Shown here: in pieces, positions 60,946 to 64,000 of the stretch
How the letters are laid out: every line of letters begins with the position of its first letter
Numbering within the stretch: the stretch's first letter is position 1
NCBI RefSeq assembly: GCF_019320115.1
Contig: NC_089583.1
Location: forward strand, 80,183,928-80,247,927
From: Miscanthus floridulus
Lineage: Eukaryota; Streptophyta; Magnoliopsida; Poales; Poaceae
Length of the DNA: 64,000 bases
Reading direction: 5' to 3'
Translations under genes and position numbers: made by a program
The notes under the pieces: model-generated
What the model was told of the DNA's origin: nothing
Databases searched by the model: none
What the model saw: only the letters and a program-made list of their open reading frames with translations

Positions 60946-63900
60946 CACTACGCTAGATTTGCACATCACTGCCAGCATCATCACTACCGGATTTATGAGA
61001 ACCAGCAGTGATGTGTCTTCACTACCAGTTATGAGCTTGAAAATGAAAAAATGATTGGGGCTGGGCTAAAACTGGCAGTGAAGGACCACATCACTGCCGA
61101 TTTGTGGCTTGAACCGGCAGTGTTTTGGCGGGCACTCATCACTGTCGGTTTAAGCCAAGAGCCGACAGTGATTGGGCTCTATCACTGTCGGTTCTAGCCA
61201 AGAACCGATGGTGATAAGCCTACAATACAAAAAGGCTGTAGCCGTCCTCTCCTTCCTCCTCTCTTCCATCCTGAGAATAGAGGCGTGCGTTTGGACCCTT
61301 CCCTCCATTGTTGTGGCTGCTCTTCACCATAAAGCTAGTGCTTGGATTTTGAAGAATGGCTTGATCTTTTTGCTTTATGGTTAATAATAAACATCCACTC
61401 CTTTGATTTTGTTGCTTAATTAGCTTTGTTTTAATGGCTACATTGCTTGATTCTCATTCTAGTTCTTTCTCCATTCTGGAGAGCAGTTTTCCAATTGGAC
61501 ATTTGTGCAAGGCTCAAATTGTGGTGAATCCATCATCCAAAAGGTTGGTGTCTATGAACACATTTAAATTCCTAGCTAATTATTCCATGGTGGTCAAGAT
61601 CATCATTATTAGTATGTGATGCTATAATTAGTTCTTAGAAGTAGAGTAGAATAGTTGTTTTTCAATATTGTGCAATAATTGTTTTTACTATGATTTTCAA
61701 TTTACAGGGCTGGGGCTACCAATTTCAATTTTCCAATAATTAGTGTACAATAATGTTTTCCAAAAATGGTACTTTTGAGCTACAGTTGTTGTTCATGAAG
61801 CTCAATTTCTTATTAATTCTTTGTAATTACTGTCTCAGTATTTTTTGTGTAGAGATGGATCGAGAGTGGATGCATCTGTCTTGAACGAACAAGCGGTACA
61901 TGCATGGCGTTAGCCAGTTTATCACCGATGCCAAAGCCCATACTGGGAATGCGAACCCTATCTTCTATCCATGCAAAGATTGCAAGAATCATAGGAACTT
62001 TTATCAAATTGAGTCTATACGATCGCACTTGATTACCAGGGTGTTCATGCCAAACTATACGATATGGACTATGCATGGTGAGGTTGGTGTGAATGTTCTG
62101 CAGGAAAACAATGATGATGTGGACAAGCCTGACGTAGCCATCCACGATGCTGACGAGGAACCCGGTGTCAACACGGAACCTATGGCCATAGTTAATAATG
62201 TGTTTAGGAACACGCTAACTGACGACACAGAGGATAACGATGGCATTTCTTAGCTGCTACATAATGTAGAGACCGGATGTCTTAGTAAAAGACAGCTGAG
62301 AAAGCTAGAGAAAATGAGACAAGATGGCAAAACACCATTGTATAGAAATTGTCCAATGAGCAAACTAGAAGCCTACATCATGCTGTTAGAGTTCAAATCG
62401 ACAAACGGATTGAGCGATAAAGGCTTTGATTAGTTGTTAGGTATAATAAGGAAAATGCTCCTAGAAAAAAATGAGTTGCCAGAAAAGACATACTTGGCCA
62501 AGCAAATGATCTGCCCCATCGGCCTCAAGGTTGAAAAAATCCATGTGTGTTCCAATGATTGCATATTTACCATGGAGAAAAATACAAAGACTTGGACAAG
62601 TGCCCCAAGTGTGAAGCTCCACAGTACAAGGAAGGGCCATCAGATGAGGGTACCAAGACCAGAGGAGGTCCCATAAAGGTCGTTTGGTATTTCCCTATAG
62701 CTCCTCGGGTGCATAGGATGTTTGCATGTGTATACAATGATGAGACACCCCGCCAATGGGCATGACTGGAGGACTGTCAATACTATGTTCTATAAGGACA
62801 TCGGTGGTGAGGTAAGGCACCTTTGGTTTGCTTTGAGCATAGATGGGATGAATCCTTTCGACCAGGTTAGAAGCAATCATAGCACCTGGCCAATGACGCT
62901 CTGTATATACAACCTTCCACCTTGGGTCTGTATGAAGCGATCGTACATCTAGATGCCACTACTGATCCAAGGGCCAAGACAACCTAGGAATGACATCGAT
63001 ATCTTTCTAGAACCAGTGATCGATGAACTAGTGGAGATGTTTGAAAAGGGTGTGCTGGATGTTTGGGATGAGTACAAAAATGAACATGTCATGATCAAGG
63101 GAGTACTTATCGCTACAATCACCGACCTGCTAGGTCAAGGTTCATTGTCCAGAGAGAAGACAAAAGGCTATACTGGATGTGTCGAATGCTTGGATGACAC
63201 TGATGCGGTAAATCTGCCAAATAACTCAAAGATAGTTTATATGGGACACCGTAGGTTCCTACCTAAGGATCACCCTTACCGCAGGAATAGAAAAGATTTC
63301 AACGGTACTATTGAGAAATGCTTAGCTCCAAAATATCGAGACGGGCCTACAATACTTCAAGAACTCAACAAACTGGAGGTTGTCCTTGGGAAGGGGGACA
63401 ATGCAGTAGCAGCGCCTGATGGGAACATTTGGAAGAAAAAATCGATTTTCTAGAAACTACCTTACTGGCCATTTCTAAGTGTACGCCACTGTCTTGATCC
63501 CATGCACATCACTAAAAACATGTGCGCTAACACTCTTAACACCTTGATGGACACCGGGAGGACATTGAAGGATTCACTAGCCACACGCCTAGACATGCAA
63601 CACTTGGGAATCAGGAAGGTGCTGCATCCCATGGAGCTAGAGAATAGCCAGTTTGAACTTCTGGTTGCATTATGGACATTGAAGAAGGAAGAAAAGCGTG
63701 CGCTTATTTCTTTCTTCAATGAACTTAAAGTCCCAACAGCTACTGTGCGAACCCGAAGAGGCTAGTGAACATGAGAGAACTCAAGTTCAACTATGGCCCT
63801 ATGAAGGCCCATGACTATCATGTCATTATGACTCAGTTGCTCCCTATTGCCCTACATGGTATCCTCCCCCCAAAGGTCCACACCCCAATCATAAAGCTTT

Positions 63901-64000
63901 GCATGTTCTTCAACGCGATCTCAAAAAGGTCATTAATGTGTCCACGCTAGAGCAGCTGCAGCGGGACATAGATGAAACTCTCATTAGGCTTGAGATGCAT
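60946..64000 (+). mobile_element. CACTA element, 5' half, continues past window
   Basis: The end CACTACGCTAGATTTG begins at 60946. Sub-terminal repeats follow at 60964-61215, direct and inverted copies of ATCACTGCCGGTT / AACCGACAGTGAT. This motif differs completely from the GCCGAGTG family of the other two CACTA elements. A TNP2-like transposase follows. The 3' end and TSD cannot be checked. Confidence 0.85.
61855..64000 (+). pseudogene. TNP2-like CACTA transposase, broken and incomplete
   Basis: It begins MDREWMHLS with an immediate TGA. The transposase-associated domain follows (YPCKDCKNHRNF with its Cys pair, SHLITRVFMPNYTIWTMHGE, about 61900-62085). After stops at 62251 and about 62431, a region resembling the CPKCEAP zinc-binding start and VVWYFPIAPRVHRMF appears in a shifted frame (62559-62765). 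The frame then returns: SIDGMNPFDQVRSNHSTWP, CIYNLPPWVCMKRSYI, GPRQPRNDIDIFLEPVIDEL, and a CVEC motif, matching the Transposase_21 (TNP2) domain. Further frameshifts occur near 63755 and 63920, after which ..VSTLEQLQRDIDETLIRLEM stays open to the window end. Confidence 0.9.

Overview
The window is repeat-dominated nuclear DNA from a grass. The CACTA ends with TTTGCCGAGTG / CACTCGGCAAA sub-terminal motifs, the SIRE/Maximus-like copia elements, and the Athila-like and Tat-like gypsy elements together suggest an Andropogoneae genome (Saccharum, Miscanthus, sorghum or maize type). The genus is an inference. I found one probably intact host gene, a single-exon C2H2 zinc-finger protein on the minus strand at 3120-3557. 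Almost everything else is transposable-element DNA, much of it nested. I delimited many elements by target-site duplications (TSDs), terminal motifs, primer-binding sites (PBS) and polypurine tracts (PPT) read directly from the sequence.

Left part (1-12360). A plus-strand copia LTR enters from outside the window and ends at 2400. The zinc-finger gene follows, with a hAT-type MITE in its apparent 5' UTR. Upstream of the gene lie a (CA)49(TA)27 microsatellite and a 5'-truncated LINE with a 15-bp TSD. Next come two CACTA elements with exact 3-bp TSDs. The larger (5294-10059) carries an ankyrin-repeat exon fragment and a ~980-bp inverted repeat. The smaller (10400-11594) carries a GC-rich insert.

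Middle part (12361-53333). An LTR-like sequence is split by a TRIM (13148-13813) and by a very large nest. The nest is one minus-strand SIRE/Maximus-like element spanning 14115-52374 with a perfect GGTGT TSD. Removing its insertions leaves about 10 kb: two ~2.5-kb LTRs and an internal region with gag but no recognisable pol. Its insertions are a related gag-only copia element (14600-21124, TSD AAGAG), a small MITE (21178-21466, TSD TAA), an Athila-like element (23751-34727) with another LTR inside its own LTR, a 3'-truncated Tat-like gypsy element (37328-42183), and a solo gypsy LTR (42713-48224) that itself contains a LINE (46413-47835). Insertion depth reaches four levels.

Right part (53334-64000). 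There is another Athila-like LTR containing a 126-bp AT-rich palindrome, unclassified repeats, a minus-strand gypsy LTR with its PBS, and the 5' half of an autonomous-type CACTA element. Its TNP2-like transposase is broken by stops and frameshifts and runs off the window end.

No tRNA, rRNA, CRISPR or bacterial-type features were seen. All transposon coding regions appear non-functional. Many of their stops sit where the family has Trp or Gln codons, as expected from decay of methylated cytosines.
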